From the NCBI GenBank assembly GCA_011800805.1, contig MPNW01000080.1:26460-90459 (forward strand): a DNA stretch of 64,000 nt, given 5' to 3'. Each line of letters starts with the position of its first letter. The stretch's first letter is position 1. A program made the translations under genes and the position numbers. Source of the stretch: Hirudo medicinalis (lineage: Eukaryota > Annelida > Clitellata > Hirudinida > Hirudinidae). The notes under the pieces were generated by a model, which was given only the letters and a program-made list of their open reading frames with translations, did not search any database and was not told where the DNA came from. Of the stretch, positions 40,801 through 52,568 are shown one piece after another.

Positions 40801-43174
40801 GCTCGTAATACTTGTGGAGTGGACTCCTGGCCATTTTCAAGCTCTCTAATATAACCGAACACCATATTTGAAAGTGATTTCAATATAACCCTGAAACAAT
40901 TTAAGGTGTCAATTTCAATTAATGACAAAGTCAAATTAGTTTATAGCTAAATTAAATTATTAAATATTTATTTGCTAGGCAGCGCAATACCAAACAATCC
41001 ATGAAAACGTGTTTAGTAGTCTAATTCGTTTAATGATGATTTAATGAGATTAGCCGGTCACACGAAAAAATCCATGATTCAAAATCAAGAAATCAATGGA
41101 GTGACAGAAGGGTGTCTTAATTTTTCTGAAACTCTCCTGAAGAAATAAACATGAATTATTCGAGCCGTTGGCACCTTGGTTCCATAATCAATCCGTTTGA
41201 CGAACATCAGTTGTTTGCAAAAGGAATTAACCATTAAAAACCATTAATCCATCACTAACCTGTAAAAATCTTCTTCAGAGCAGAACCTCTGATGAATTTT
41301 TTCATTTCCATCAGTAACTAATATTGCTTTAAATTTATTCACGTAATCGGATGCGTTGTAAACATCGACCTCCCTCACATCCAACTCTTCAATGTATTGA
41401 GTGAGAGTCTCAAAGGACTTGGTCACAAGAAATATGTTTGACCTCGTTTTCACGTTAGAAAAGAGGATCTTCAAAGCCCTAGCACATTCCACTCTCTCTA
41501 GTTCGTGCTGAAATATTCAATTTCAACATAAAAACTAATGATAATATCGAGAAAAGCATAAATAATTTGCTACGTAGCAAAAACCAAAAGTACATTTTCT
41601 TTAAAATGTCACATTCGAAGCATAAAGCATGAAAATGTTTCAAAGTACTTGCCTCGATAATCAAACTACCAGCATGGTTAATCCTTAACTTGCTATTCAT
41701 GGCTCGAATGACGCTGTACAATCTTGTCCCCACCTTGTGAATATCTGCCCCCATCATGTCACGCTTTATGTTGATTAACTCTTCTTTAATATCCAATTGA
41801 TTTCCACCAACGTCTGACTCAATGTTGTGCTACAAATTTTGCAAACCCATTTATTTATTTATTTAGTACTCTGGAAGTCAAAGTCGGATGCATAATCCAA
41901 ATACATAACATAAATTATACATAAATTTGACGAACATCGGTTGTTTGCAAAAGAAATTAACCAATAAATAACCTAATACAAACTTCAATGCTCGTTTCTG
42001 ACAGAAATTCAACATTGCCCACAATTTTGTAGTCAATAAAGCAATATTCTCTAAATACGTTGCCGCCAATCAGAAAGAACATCGACACAGGAGGATGTCC
42101 AGTGCCGTGATACAACCAGGCCCTCATGGTATTTGGAGGTGCTTTCGTAGATGAAAAATAATCTTCATTAGTGATGCTTTTAAATAAAAACAATTAAGAT
42201 AGGAACATGCCTGTTTCATTGCAATCGCCAAAGAAAATATTGTGCTTGGTATCAGTCGCAGTCGGACAACTGATTTGAACTTCCTTCAATGTTCTGTCCT
42301 GCAATGTATGTGCAGAGATAGAAAAATTAAAAGTGCACTCTGGCGCAGTCATTCTTCTAGGCCAGAAGTTATGAGCAAATACTTCCGTTAGACTCGGATT
42401 AGAAATAGCAGTCTCTGAAATTTGTTTGTAATCTTTCTGACTAACGTAAGAGATTTAAGAAACTGAAAAGTTAGTGACAAATAAAAAAAAAGATCACTTT
42501 TAAGATATACGTGATAGCTCTTGGTTGGGAGCGTCCAGATTAATTCGACAGGTATTTTAAAGGTGTTTAACCCAACGCCAAATTTAACTAGTAATCTGTC
42601 CATTTCAAAATACCAATAAAAATATTTATCCGCTACAGCAGCGTCGGAGTTCTACAACAGAAACACGGCCGAGCTACAAGCAACTCGAGGTTACTAAGAG
42701 CAAATGGTGAAGGAAAAAGTAAATAGTAAAATAAATACCATAAATTTCACATCCTTATTGACATGAGCGTGCACGTCACAATTGTCGTCACAGATCGGCC
42801 TGGAAACCTCTTTATGCACAAATGTAACCGAATCATATGCCCACTGGTTTATTCGAATTTTTTCTAAAAACAAAAAAACAAACCGCAATCAGAATGACAT
42901 TCATCAGGTCATCCTCTTGGAAATGTCTTAAGAATTATTCGATATATTTTTCTAGTCAAAATAACATTGGAAAAGTTTTCAGCAACCTGAGCAGACTTAT
43001 GTGAAGGTTAACTCAAAGCATCCCTTAATAACCGCCTAGCCAGCTACGAAACACCGACTTTTGCTACACATTAAAATTAATCTTGTTATTTAAAGGACCT
43101 TAATAAGTTCATACTGACATGAATGTGCGTAACATTCGTATGTCGTACGTATCGATACCGATACGTGGTGAGCG

Positions 43175-43205
<31 letters not shown>

Positions 43206-46200
43206 GATTAAAGTCCGTTGCATAACTAAGATGATTTGGACTTATGGTGAGCGATAAAGATCGGCTAAATATAAATAGACAAGTATCGCCTAGGATGAAA
43301 TAGTTGATGTTTTTAATACAACAAACGATTTACCGATATAGTGTCCACTACATTTGCACGTTATATATACTTTATGTATACTTTATGTATACTTTATGTA
43401 TACTTTATATATACTTTATGTATACTTTATATATACTTTATGTATACTTTATATATACTTTATGTATACTTTATATATACTTTATGCATACTTCTTTGAA
43501 AAATGATGGAAAGTTATTAGCGAAGTCTGAGAAATAAGAATGTTTCTTCATGAGCAGTTCAACATGACAAGAATGAAAGAAATTCATTACTATGGAAGTG
43601 CACGGTGAGCAATCTACCGGTAACACTAGGTGAGACATCACGTGTATTGAAACGAATCCCACTTCCGTTGACGATTTTGCGAATCCCCGTAATCGTGCAA
43701 TCTGAATAACATTTGCTCGATGTTACCTTTTTACTTTCATTTACTTCAGAGCGTCAATCAACAAATAATTTCCATAAGCAACAAATCAAACCGAAAAGAT
43801 GCTTCGCGAAGAAAATCAAACAGGGTTCTTTGGAAAATTTAACAAGAATGCAAAAACACAGAAATGTGGTTGAGTAACGTTGAATGGAAGGCAGAAGATG
43901 ATTGAAATGAGATGATGATTGAAATGAGATGACTTACATTGTGCACAACCTCTGCTTCCTTATATAATATATATATATATATATAACTCTTACCGATTGA
44001 GTGCGATGTTGATGATGATGACCCTGATGATGTTAATGTTAACATAACATCTTTCAGAGATGCTGTATCTCGGCTGCAACTCCACATGGACACTTTTACA
44101 AATGGGATGACGGAAACGTTGTGTTCTTCTGTAGACTCTTTTAAAAATATGCAAATATTTATTACGACATGCGAAAATCTTTAAAAACACATATTACTAA
44201 CTAACAAGAGCCTGCTTTAGTTGACTTAGCTTGTTCTAAGTCAAGAAATATCAGAACATTAACAAGGTTTTCTGCGTCAAGAAGTGGTTTTAACTCAGAT
44301 GAGAACTGAGTCAAACTGATGAATAAAACGCGTTGAAGAGGCAAAACCTCCAACACATTAAAATGAACAACAGCAACGAAGTCTCTGAAAGTAGCGTAGT
44401 TCTCGGATTTCTCACGATTTAAAGATTCCTCAAGGTCTGTTGTTCTTATAAATGAAGCCTTAATTTTGGATCACGCCAAACGAAAAAAAACCGAAGGACG
44501 ATACGATAGCTTTGATATTGGAACCTTTGATATGGAAGTTTGTAGTGGATTGAAAATATGTAGGCACGATAAAGATTGAAAAATACATTTAAATAGCTCA
44601 CCCATTTATTTCTTACCTTTAACAACGATACCATTTGGCTGAAGAGAATATTCTACGTAGACCATGATTGTGAAGTACAATTTCAAGGTTTTTCTCTTCG
44701 TGAAATGCTGAAACCCAAAAGCGAAACAAAATCGTAGGTGTTCACGTAAAATAGCTTCCTTCGTGTCAAAAACCTTCGACGGAAATACTTTACGCGCTTA
44801 AATGACGTCAAACGTTAATTAAAAGTCCTGTTCTTCATAACAGCTATTCGCTGCATTTATTCAAAACTGACAAATGAAGAATTCATCCAAGATTCTGAGA
44901 CCCAAAGGAAAGTTGGTAAAGATATGAAAAATCTCAGAATCAGTTGATTTTAAAAAGCAGTAGCTGAGACTCCATTGGCAGTCTCGTACATTCTCACATT
45001 CCTGCAGCTGACCGGACTTCTTGTAAAGGACAGACTGACCATGTTGACTTATGAAGTAACTTTTTTATTTGAAACATTTAAAATTTTGCGGCCTGCAGTG
45101 ACGAAATCGACATCGACAAGCACGTACATTCAACACAGCACATACGAGTTCATACATTCAACCGATCTGCTCCTTATTATTTAATTAACAAACCACTTTC
45201 ATATTTTTCTGTCATCCTTACACAATAAAAATATCAACAGACCACCAAACTCCCACATCTGACAAAACCACGCAAGTGCAGCAGACTTCCCACAAAATAA
45301 TAAAAAACAAACCCTAAATGTTACTGTTGCCGTGAAATTTCCTGGTTTCGCAACTTTTGAGCTTACGCGGAGGAACGGTCCTGGAACCGTCTGGAAGGAA
45401 CAAAAAAAAATTCACAACGAAGTACAACAAAGTACAACAATCCTTCTTATTAATTCAGATCATTCAAATGCAAATGAGATCCAAACGGGTCATAATTAAA
45501 AACTGATTCAGATCGAATGTAATGATGACACCTTGTTCAACAATCCAGGTATCGACCAAAAGCTGTTGATGCTCGTAGTGTACTTCAAATGAGCATCAGC
45601 AAAAACGCCAAGCACTATATCCTGATGCTTGAAATAATGCACTGCCTTGTTTGGAAAGTTTCCACCCCCCAGGTAATTGTAGTTCACAGGTACAGTGATG
45701 TAGGTTGCCTTGCATACTTAACATGGAAAATAAATTATATTTAAGCCATTACAGTTATGCATAAATAAGGGGTACCACAAGAATTTACAAACAATTTTGT
45801 ATTCTTCAAGCAAATTAGGAGATAACTAATGTCAATCAGTGATTGCTCAAATCACTAAAATGGCTAAAATAATTGAAATGCATAAAAATCAGCGGGCTAT
45901 CATTAAGATTATTATCTTAAAAGAATCACAGATACTATGAATGGATCACAAAAGTTATTATTATTCTATTCCATTATTTTTTACTGCTATTAAAATAACT
46001 TCAGCCATCAACATATTTGCAGAAAAAATTTGCCAGTGACACAAGATGCCATGCAGTTAAACAATGCTTATTATTCTCGGCTAAAAACCGAGGATAACTT
46101 AGGCCTGTTCGAGCACCAATGCGTGACGAGAAGAACTGGTGACTCACAGGGCCTAATCATGGGATCGGAACACATACAATCTTCTGGACACTGACATATC

Positions 46201-49200
46201 GAAGATCCAGGAAAGTTCACGCAGCTTTTGCAATGCGAAGCCTCGCATTCGTTAATATCTTTAGAATTGAAAATGTATTACTTTAGTATTATTAATTTTT
46301 TTATTATTAATAATTTATTATTTCAGTATTTTTTTTTATTATTATAAATTTATTATTTAGTATTTTTCGTCAGCACTTAAATTGCCAATGAATTGTTTAT
46401 TTTGCTGATTATATTAATTTTCACAAATATTAATTGTAACTGCGACAGTGAGCAATTCTCAATACTTTCGTCAAAGTACAAGCGTAAACATGTCAGAAAA
46501 CTGTGCTTTTACATTACTTTTTAAAGTTAATACGCCAATGGCGTATTCTAATTCTATTTCTATTTCTAATTCATCCCAAGCTAAATATATTCTGACATTT
46601 CTATGTCTTCTGCTTTTAAAGAAATTCCTATCCTGAATCCTCAGGTCATTAAGCCTTAAAGAGCTCAGTAAAGTTTTGAACAACAAGCTCAACAAGCGCC
46701 CTCAGCTCTTCAGTTTTAAACTCAAATTTCACCTCCTTACAAAGCCATTACAAATTCAGTGTACTTAGCATTAAAACCTTTCTGTCGGTATTTTCAAGTG
46801 CTTGACATCAAAATAGTAGCTAAGCGGACTGACCCAAGCACACGTAATTGTCGACAAGAACAAATCCTGTCCGACATCTACACGATATGTGGTCCACCTC
46901 GATGTCGCAGATGTGACAGTAGATGAGGTCGATGCATCGTATCCTATCTTCAATCAAAAAGTCAGAAAACTTTCAAAGAAAATCGTATCGAATGAAATTG
47001 GAATATTTGGACACTGACGATAGCAGACTCTTTCATCAGCTGAAGTTGTCAAGCCATGGGGACATATGCATCTGGCCATGCCACCCACAATTTCGCACAC
47101 CTTGTCTTTTGTGCAGTTGCTGCACACGTCATCAAATTGGGGAGGGGCTAAATATGAATTATTTTATTTCATTTCGCAAAGTGATGCAAGAATTCAAGAG
47201 GGGAAAACGTCACGCTGGACAATTTCAAAATGAATCAAATGGCACACGATGAATTGAACAGGCCAATAAATATAAACAGATTCAAGTTCGACCAGGAGTC
47301 CAAAGAATGGATTGAGAAGGCTAATGAAAAATGCCTTGAATTATCATTTTCTCTGAATTCTAGAACTACTATTTGCAAGGTCTCGCTAGACGAGTTTGGT
47401 TTACTAACGTCTGCAGATAGACCTTCCAGAAATTGTAGCAATCTCATTTGGTGGATTGCATAAGCATTTGAAGCTTCCCAGAACATTGAGACAAATGTCA
47501 CAGTCTTTTGTGAATGGCTGGGCACATTCATTGACATCTGAAAACAATCAAAAATGTGACGATTGTTGCGTGCAATGTGCCATTACTAGCATCACTTCGT
47601 TTAAACCTGTGCAAAGCACATCTTTGAAGTCCACGTTAGTCATTGAAGCGCAACTTAATTACCGATGCAGACAAATACCTAAAAAAAGAGCTTATTAACC
47701 TTCGCATGAGAGTGTCAAAGCGTTGAATTCATAGCCTCTATCACATGTGCAGTTTAACAGTTCGGCAATAGTGGGAGAGCCACGGCATTTGGTGAGACAC
47801 TCGCCAGTCAACCTCTCGCAATCTGTGTTTGTTTTTATTTTTTTCATTAATTTCTTTCAATTATCTCTGAAAGCATTAAAATACATTTACAAAGACAACA
47901 TTCAGTGACAAAAATATGGATTAGCTAACCCAACCCTTAATAAGAGGAAACGAACGGATTTTAGGCCGGCAAATGAGAAGAATGTTCGGTTCGAAATAAC
48001 TCTGCCAGTAATGTGAAGAGTAAATAAATTGCATAAATAAATTACAATTGTGTGCTGAAAAGATCCGTTCGATCCCACGTTGAAATGCGAAATAAAATTC
48101 CTAGCAGTGTTGAGTGCAACCCACACGTTCTCATTGAGGTTATTCTTAAATTGACATTCGTATTTTAAATGTGAAAAGAAAATAATTAAGACATGAGTTG
48201 CAAGCTTAAAAAAATTGTTGCAAAAAATCCTAGTGGACTTACACATGCTTTGGCAAATGGAATAACCGGGATTGTCCGAAGTGTCGGTCAGAGGGTCCAA
48301 GCAACCCTTATCGTAGCAAATACCACTTATGCCGTGACACATGGATGACGCACACATGCAGAAATTTTCGCACTGAAGACCGAAAGTATACGGTGGGCAG
48401 ACTACAGTTGAACGTTGTAAACTTCTTAGACGAATATTGATTGCACTGGACTTAATACTCCATTACAAAGCAATGTGTCACTTATTTTTTGTGACAAAAG
48501 CATGATATCAAACAGACAAAATGTGATTAAATATCCATTTAGAAATATTTCTCCCAAAAGTGGTAAGCAAATAATTATAAGAAGAAAGCTAATGCAAGCA
48601 GTAGATATTAAAGCAACTTATGCAGGACCCATAAATTACATAACACGACAAGTATTTCGTGACTCACCTCGGTAGTAGCTCATAAAAATAACTCCACCTC
48701 CACATGAATATTCATCGGAATAGGTGGAGCTACCTTGGCATGGGTTGCGGCACCAATCCTTGATGAACCCGTCGTACATGTCATAGGACGCAAGTTGGCA
48801 AGCACACGAGCCATCATCCTTATTTAAGAATGTGTTTCAACTAAATATGAATAACTGTGGACATTTTAATAAATGTGAATTTATAGAAATGCGCAAGCTC
48901 TTTATCATCTTAGGCATAATCCTATGAGCGACCCTTTCATAAACGTGAAAAGGAAGCACTTCTTTGCAATATTTTAGTTGTTATGCGATGTGTCTTACGT
49001 TTCCGATAGGATTTTTGAAGGTTAGTGACTTACTAGCTGGCTTGAAACTTCTACATAAGTCGCTAAATTTAAGAAGATCAAAACACAATGCTCAGAAATT
49101 CAGAAATGGATATCAATACTGATATTGTAATGTGCCCACAGGAGTTCACTAGGGTCTTGCATAATTGCCACTTCATTTCTTTACTGTCATTAAGCAACCA

Positions 49201-49499
49201 TGTAATTTTAATAAGTAAATTGACCGTCATTCCAAAGACTAAGGCATCTTGACGGATGCAGTAACTTGCACACTCTTCAAAGTTATTCCTAACATCACGC
49301 AACAGATCTCTGCTGGCTGTGTCCAGTCCCTCTCTGAAGCAGCCCAGAAACTGTATCTCATGAACTAAATGTAATTGAACCAATGTACTTCAACCTAAAT
49401 TTAAATTTTAGATTAAATTAACTGACCTCTCAACGAAAGACCAGTCCGATTCATGAACATGAAAATAACAATCGATACGAACGTTGATAAACCCCACAT
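29534..49499 (-). CDS. Polycystin-1-like receptor-channel (WSC, EGF, REJ-like, GPS, PLAT, PKD channel)
   Basis: Thirty-nine exons join in compatible phase (6552 nt, 2183 residues). In transcript order: 49427-49499, 49225-49364, 48668-48818, 48243-48401, 47700-47822, 47409-47537, 47019-47147, 46834-46947, 46148-46258, 45532-45716, 45313-45390, 44617-44707, 43994-44128, 42739-42863, 42498-42651, 42211-42414, 41984-42141, 41653-41829, 41260-41507, 40503-40890, 38430-38692, 37952-38157, 37261-37361, 36737-36923, 36037-36147, 35666-35825, 35146-35319, 34627-34829, 34375-34499, 33933-34002, 33418-33581, 32894-33074, 32545-32828, 32209-32476, 31633-31874, 31163-31450, 30730-30917, 29790-29968, 29534-29619. 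The start ATG at 49499 opens a signal peptide (MWGLSTFVSIVIFMF). Polycystin-1 proteins are large ciliary or sperm membrane receptors fused to a TRPP-type channel. GPS, PLAT and channel homology are clear; the region between EGFs and GPS is divergent. Exons 41653, 42211 and 35666 end at GC donors. The last two exon joins and the exact gene subtype (PKD1, PKD1L or REJ-type) are less certain. Confidence 0.8.
35146..36147 (-). other. PLAT/LH2 domain exons
   Basis: Exon 25 reads DNPLRGLHCYLVIINTG then AGAYSNIFLTLIG. Exon 26 has LGHVLILQMWH and exon 27 DIKVIDLQT. These match the start, Trp-His centre and VRDLQT end of polycystin PLAT domains. The domain directly follows TM1 (exon 24, GLLLVALVWLVGLVVGLW). 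Confidence 0.8.
36249..36420 (-). mobile_element. SINE family A copy, antisense, in polycystin-like intron
   Basis: Its reverse complement shows GGCCGAATGGGTTACGTTCC, a GTTCGGAACCC box-B-like stretch, TTGGGAAGGAGCGCTATATA and a tail of ACATTTACATTTTACA. These parts run in the same order as in the copy at 23898. Confidence 0.65.
37261..38157 (-). other. GAIN/GPS segment with an atypical cleavage motif
   Basis: Exon 22 carries ACLSYKESVGNWSFQGC, the conserved Cys..Trp..Cys of a GPS, and exon 23 continues with QACILHLNQI where CxCxHLT is expected. His-Leu is kept but the nucleophile position is Asn, and one Cys is displaced, so self-cleavage may be lost. Known families cleave between Leu and Thr/Ser. 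Confidence 0.6.
38856..38905 (+). mobile_element. Retroposon 3' tail with (AAAT)n
   Basis: CAACTTAGTTATGCAACGGA followed by an ATCAAATAAATAAATAAA tail. The same motif recurs at 43176-43243 and 54857-54912 (both minus) and partly at 39026-39050. Confidence 0.65.
38922..39011 (+). mobile_element. tRNA-Glu-like SINE head (family B)
   Basis: Perfect 9-base closing stem (TGCTCCCGC with GCGGGAGCA), anticodon-loop-like CTCTCAC with CTC, and box B GGATTCGAATCCC. Compared with a normal tRNA-Glu there is about 15 extra nucleotides in the D-arm region. It runs into CCGTCCTAATCGTCCAGCTA and an ATGCAACGGAC tail motif. A degraded copy of the same head plus body lies at 58612-58680 on the minus strand, so this is a SINE rather than a functional tRNA. 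Confidence 0.6.
41196..41242 (+). repeat. Intron repeat shared by introns 17 and 19 of the polycystin-like gene
   Basis: About 47 bp, matching 41926-41973 with a few differences (shared core TTTGACGAACATC and GTTGTTTGCAAAAG). In both introns it starts 10-20 nt after the 5' splice site in transcript orientation. Confidence 0.8.
43176..43243 (-). mobile_element. Retroposon 3' tail with (AAAT)n, antisense
   Basis: Second copy of the ATGCAACGGACTTTAATC plus (AAAT)n tail, preceded in sense orientation by AGTCCAAATCATCTTAGT. Confidence 0.7.
43359..43492 (+). repeat. 11-bp TATACTTTATG/A tandem repeat
   Basis: About twelve units alternating TATACTTTATG and TATACTTTATA in the large intron between polycystin-like exons at 43994 and 42863. 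Confidence 0.9.
46148..49499 (-). other. Signal peptide, WSC domain and EGF-like array of the polycystin-like protein
   Basis: Residues 1-24 form a hydrophobic signal peptide. WSC: FLGCFREG, then CASYC, then a CACQ...CRNPC...YSCGGGVIFMSYYR half across exons 2 and 3 (about 30-121). Exons 4-9 (about 122-376) are single- or double-EGF exons; exon 6 begins DVNEC and exon 9 DINEC, the calcium-binding EGF signature. WSC also occurs at the N-terminus of vertebrate PKD1, but the EGF array following it does not. Confidence 0.72.
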
Positions 49500-50248
49500 G
49501 TCACGATATTTACAGTATATTTTATTTAAGCTTGAATAATATATAAATAAATAATTTTATTTAAGCATAAATGTGCCTTTTACTCGTAACGAGTATCAGC
49601 AAAATACATCCCAATCTCCAAGTCAACAATTTGAATTCGAACCGCCGAATCACGTCCATACTGCCACGTCGTCAGTTTACGAATTGATTCTACTTTTTGC
49701 TTTCAAACGATGCAATGGGAATTAATGGAGTCTATTAACGTAACAATAGTTTTAATAATAGTAGTTAACATAATAAAATTTTTAAGGCAATATTTCGTTA
49801 TAAATTTTTGGCATAAAATACTGATTAAAATTGAATCGATTTTATTAATAATTAATAATTAGTCTTAAAAATTTAAGTTTGACACTTCCTTTTTAAGATA
49901 TTTTTGTTTGTAACATAAAACATTAGACCGCAAAAATAATGGCTTTAATCCTTGCCTGATTTAGAGTATGTAACTAAATCAAAATATTTTTTTATTGCCG
50001 ACTAATAATTGCAATTGATGACAAATAAGTCATTTTACTAAATGGAAAAAAATAGCACCATATTACCAAATTTATATTCCATAATGCATGGATTGCGTCA
50101 AGACCAAAATTAAAACGTTGTTTACTTCAGGTAATGGAATTCATCTTAGTTCTAGAATGTTTTGTTGTTGCAGGATTTGTGAAATTGTGAGATTTCAAAA
50201 TGGCTTCATTGGCTAACTTTGTTGATTTAAAAATTTTGCTCTATTTAG
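49500..50248. other. Upstream region of the polycystin-like gene; no gene seen
   Basis: AT-rich sequence between two divergently read units. No convincing coding stretch; it may hold promoters of both neighbours. Confidence 0.4.
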
Positions 50249-50645
50249 AGGTTTCTGGAGTTCTAGCATTTACGGCCATATTTTAGGATTGCGCAAGCAC
50301 CACAATCTTAGAAATGAAATAGATGAATCATCATTGTCGAAGATAGCATCCTGGGAGTCCATCAAAAATCATACTGCAGTTGCAGACGATAAAATTTCAT
50401 TTAATTTAAAAGACAATTTTATTCCTGCTAAGATCTTAGGAAATGATAATGAAACAAACAATGTGGATTCCATATTCGTCTCTGGAAGGTTTTCAAAACG
50501 TCAACTGAGTTTATTATTTTTCCGTTACCTAGATTCGAAGCTCGAAAATCATACGAAGAAAAGAAAGTCCAATCAAAATATGAAATTGTCTATGAATAAG
50601 CATAAAATGTTGGAACGATTGCAAAATAGTCTTTCAACCTCGTAA
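50249..50645 (+). CDS. Unrecognised coding-like exon (C-terminal 132 codons)
   Basis: Acceptor-like ttttgctctatttag precedes an open frame beginning GFWSSSIYGHILGLRKHH and ending in a basic, Lys/Asn-rich tail (KKRKSNQNMKLSMNKHK) before TAA. Composition is protein-like, with a nuclear-localisation-like basic cluster, unlike the low-complexity open frames nearby. One extra base at the start implies a previous exon, which I could not locate. I do not recognise the family. It could also be a chance frame in AT-rich DNA. Confidence 0.35.
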
Positions 50646-50789
50646 CAGTGGCTCACAATGACTTCAATTGATAATTATATCTATTACTTCGGTTGTTAAA
50701 TTCTCCAATGACAACTTTGTAACGAATGAATCCGAATTTGGTTTTGAATGTTCCAGCCTCAAGATCTCTTCAAGACTGAGTGTAGCTTC

Positions 50790-51145
50790 TGTTTTATTTA
50801 TTTATTATACCCTGGCACTGGGGTAGCTAGGTAGGTTTATGTTGGTTGTAAGGAAATGTCAATGTTGTAAGTCAATGTCAACGTGGCCATACAGGATCCC
50901 GCAGCGTAAACATAAGTCTAAACTCAGACAACGGTGTTCTAATGTCTGAAGACCTGGGTCACGGAATCTAGTCAGGTACGGCTGGTAGCGGATCGATGGA
51001 ATAGCCTTGGTGAACTGCTTCTTGATTTTTAAATGTTTTCAATGAAGTATCTGTGGTGGGGGTTACTTACTGGCGAACAACACTCAAGAAGTGGCCGCAC
51101 TTATGAACAGAAAGTTTTCACAAGAACTGCCTTGACCTTGGTATT
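50790..51145 (-). mobile_element. Degenerate non-LTR retrotransposon 3' end (reverse transcriptase C-terminus)
   Basis: The reverse strand gives broken pieces that match the LINE pattern 'RPLLEYCSPVWSPH ... LEYRRL': RPLLE-C-SPVSNPHHRYFIE, then RFRDPGLQTLEHRCLSLDLC across frameshifts and stops. It ends in an AATAAATAAATAAA tail at 50794-50807. The pattern is typical of CR1/Jockey-type elements. Dead copy. Confidence 0.55.
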
Positions 51146-52568
51146 TCTCTAACGTTTAAGCCTCGTTCTTCCTGTTTTTAATTCGTATTGTTTGATAAAG
51201 ACAAGGAAAAAAAATTCCCAGGTTTTAGCGATATAAGAATATATATATATATATATATATTGCTGGCTGCAAACAGACTATTACTCTGTATGTCGCAAAA
51301 TTATCTATGCTATATCGAACAATGTACAATAATGTAATTTACAATATGTATATAACATAAGCGTGGCCACGGGGGGAACAAGGGGGAAAACTTGCGTTGC
51401 CAGTTTGCCTCTTGATATTTTTCTAAATCCATATAATTCATGAGTAATGATAATAATTTATAATTTAGTTTATTGATCATAATTTAGCTCCAATATGATT
51501 AGAAAAGCTTCTGACATCAATATTTGTTAAATATCATGTTTCGGTAACTAAATTACAAGTGTCTTTGTTTTCCTTATTTGTCTTTACTGTGAAATTCTTT
51601 GTCACTATTCAGTACTATACTTAACTGTTGTAATATTTAATTTAGACCACCTAGCGCGACCAATTTTAAAATCCTGGCCTCAAAATCCACTGGTATATAA
51701 TATTAATTTGAATATAGCCTAATAGTAACAAAGAGTCTAATTCTGAGGTTCGGAGGATTTGCCATTTGAGCAACTAGTTAACTATTGAATCCGTTTTTTA
51801 AATGATATTTTTGGCATTACATAATAAAAAAAAACCTGGCATTTAGAAGCAAATGAGGTCATAACAGGTTGAACATTGAGATTGTCAAAAATGCTGCAAT
51901 TACGCCCATTTAAAAAAAAAAGCTAAGCATTGTGTGTCTAGTTGACATAAAATCGTAAAAATTTGTAGGGCAGAAAATAAAATTTGACCATAAAAACTCT
52001 TAACTATAAGTTACTTCACTTAAGGGGCATGAATGTTTGGAATTTGTGGTGTGATTTGGGAAAGTTGAAGAAAGACTACAGTGGACCTCGAAAGGCTTTC
52101 GGCTTTTAATCAAAACTTATGCTCAGTTAATTTCAGAACGATTCAGAGAAAATATGGGAAAGGGATTTGTTTCAGACCTATAAAAAAGAAGTGTCAGACT
52201 TCGAGATCTCAAAACCGTGGAACAATTCATGAACTATTCTTTGTAAAAAAAAATCAAATCAGCGAAAAATTATGGAAATATAACTTATTACGCTTATTGA
52301 ACAATTTCACTGGTTAAATATAATTAAATTTGACTGATCAGCCGTTATTTTGTAACATGTTTTGTGTTACCAATATTTACGGAATATATATATTTAGAAA
52401 GTTATCTTAAGAATTTTTAAATAAAATGTTTAACCAATAAAAAAAAAGCATTATTCAGACTACAGAAGAGATTAAATAACTTTTCGTTGTTTTCATTTGT
52501 TTAACGTTTCAGTCTCGTGCTTCCTGTTGTTTTTTTTATTATCGCATTTTCTTTCGTACTGTTTTATA
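51146..52568. other. Intergenic AT-rich region upstream of LSG1
   Basis: Contains a (TA)10 tract near 51240. 51360-51420 has G-rich sequence typical of decayed DNA-transposon ends. A 78-codon open frame at 52081-52317 shows no recognisable feature. The LSG1 promoter must be near 52440-52560 but no clear element was seen. Confidence 0.4.

Larger units (their letters stand above)
38430..45716 (-). other. REJ-like extracellular region
   Basis: Exons 10-21 (residues about 377-1111) encode beta-rich, Cys-poor sequence with PKD/REJ flavour, such as a YFYWYFEMD strand and a WLYHGTGHPPVSMFFLIGG segment. Assignment as REJ rests on position between the EGFs and the GPS plus these patterns. I could not align it confidently to a named family. 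Confidence 0.45.

Noticed and set aside
43937..43957. Possible 21-nt microexon (acceptor in a TA tract, donor gtaagt) in the polycystin-like gene
   Set aside because: Including it would create a stop at the next exon junction, whereas direct joining of 43994-44128 to 42739-42863 keeps the frame.
44890..45010. Cys-containing frame ECENVRDCQWSLSYC considered as an extra exon
   Set aside because: Its end phase does not fit the next exon, and the neighbouring exons join in frame without it.
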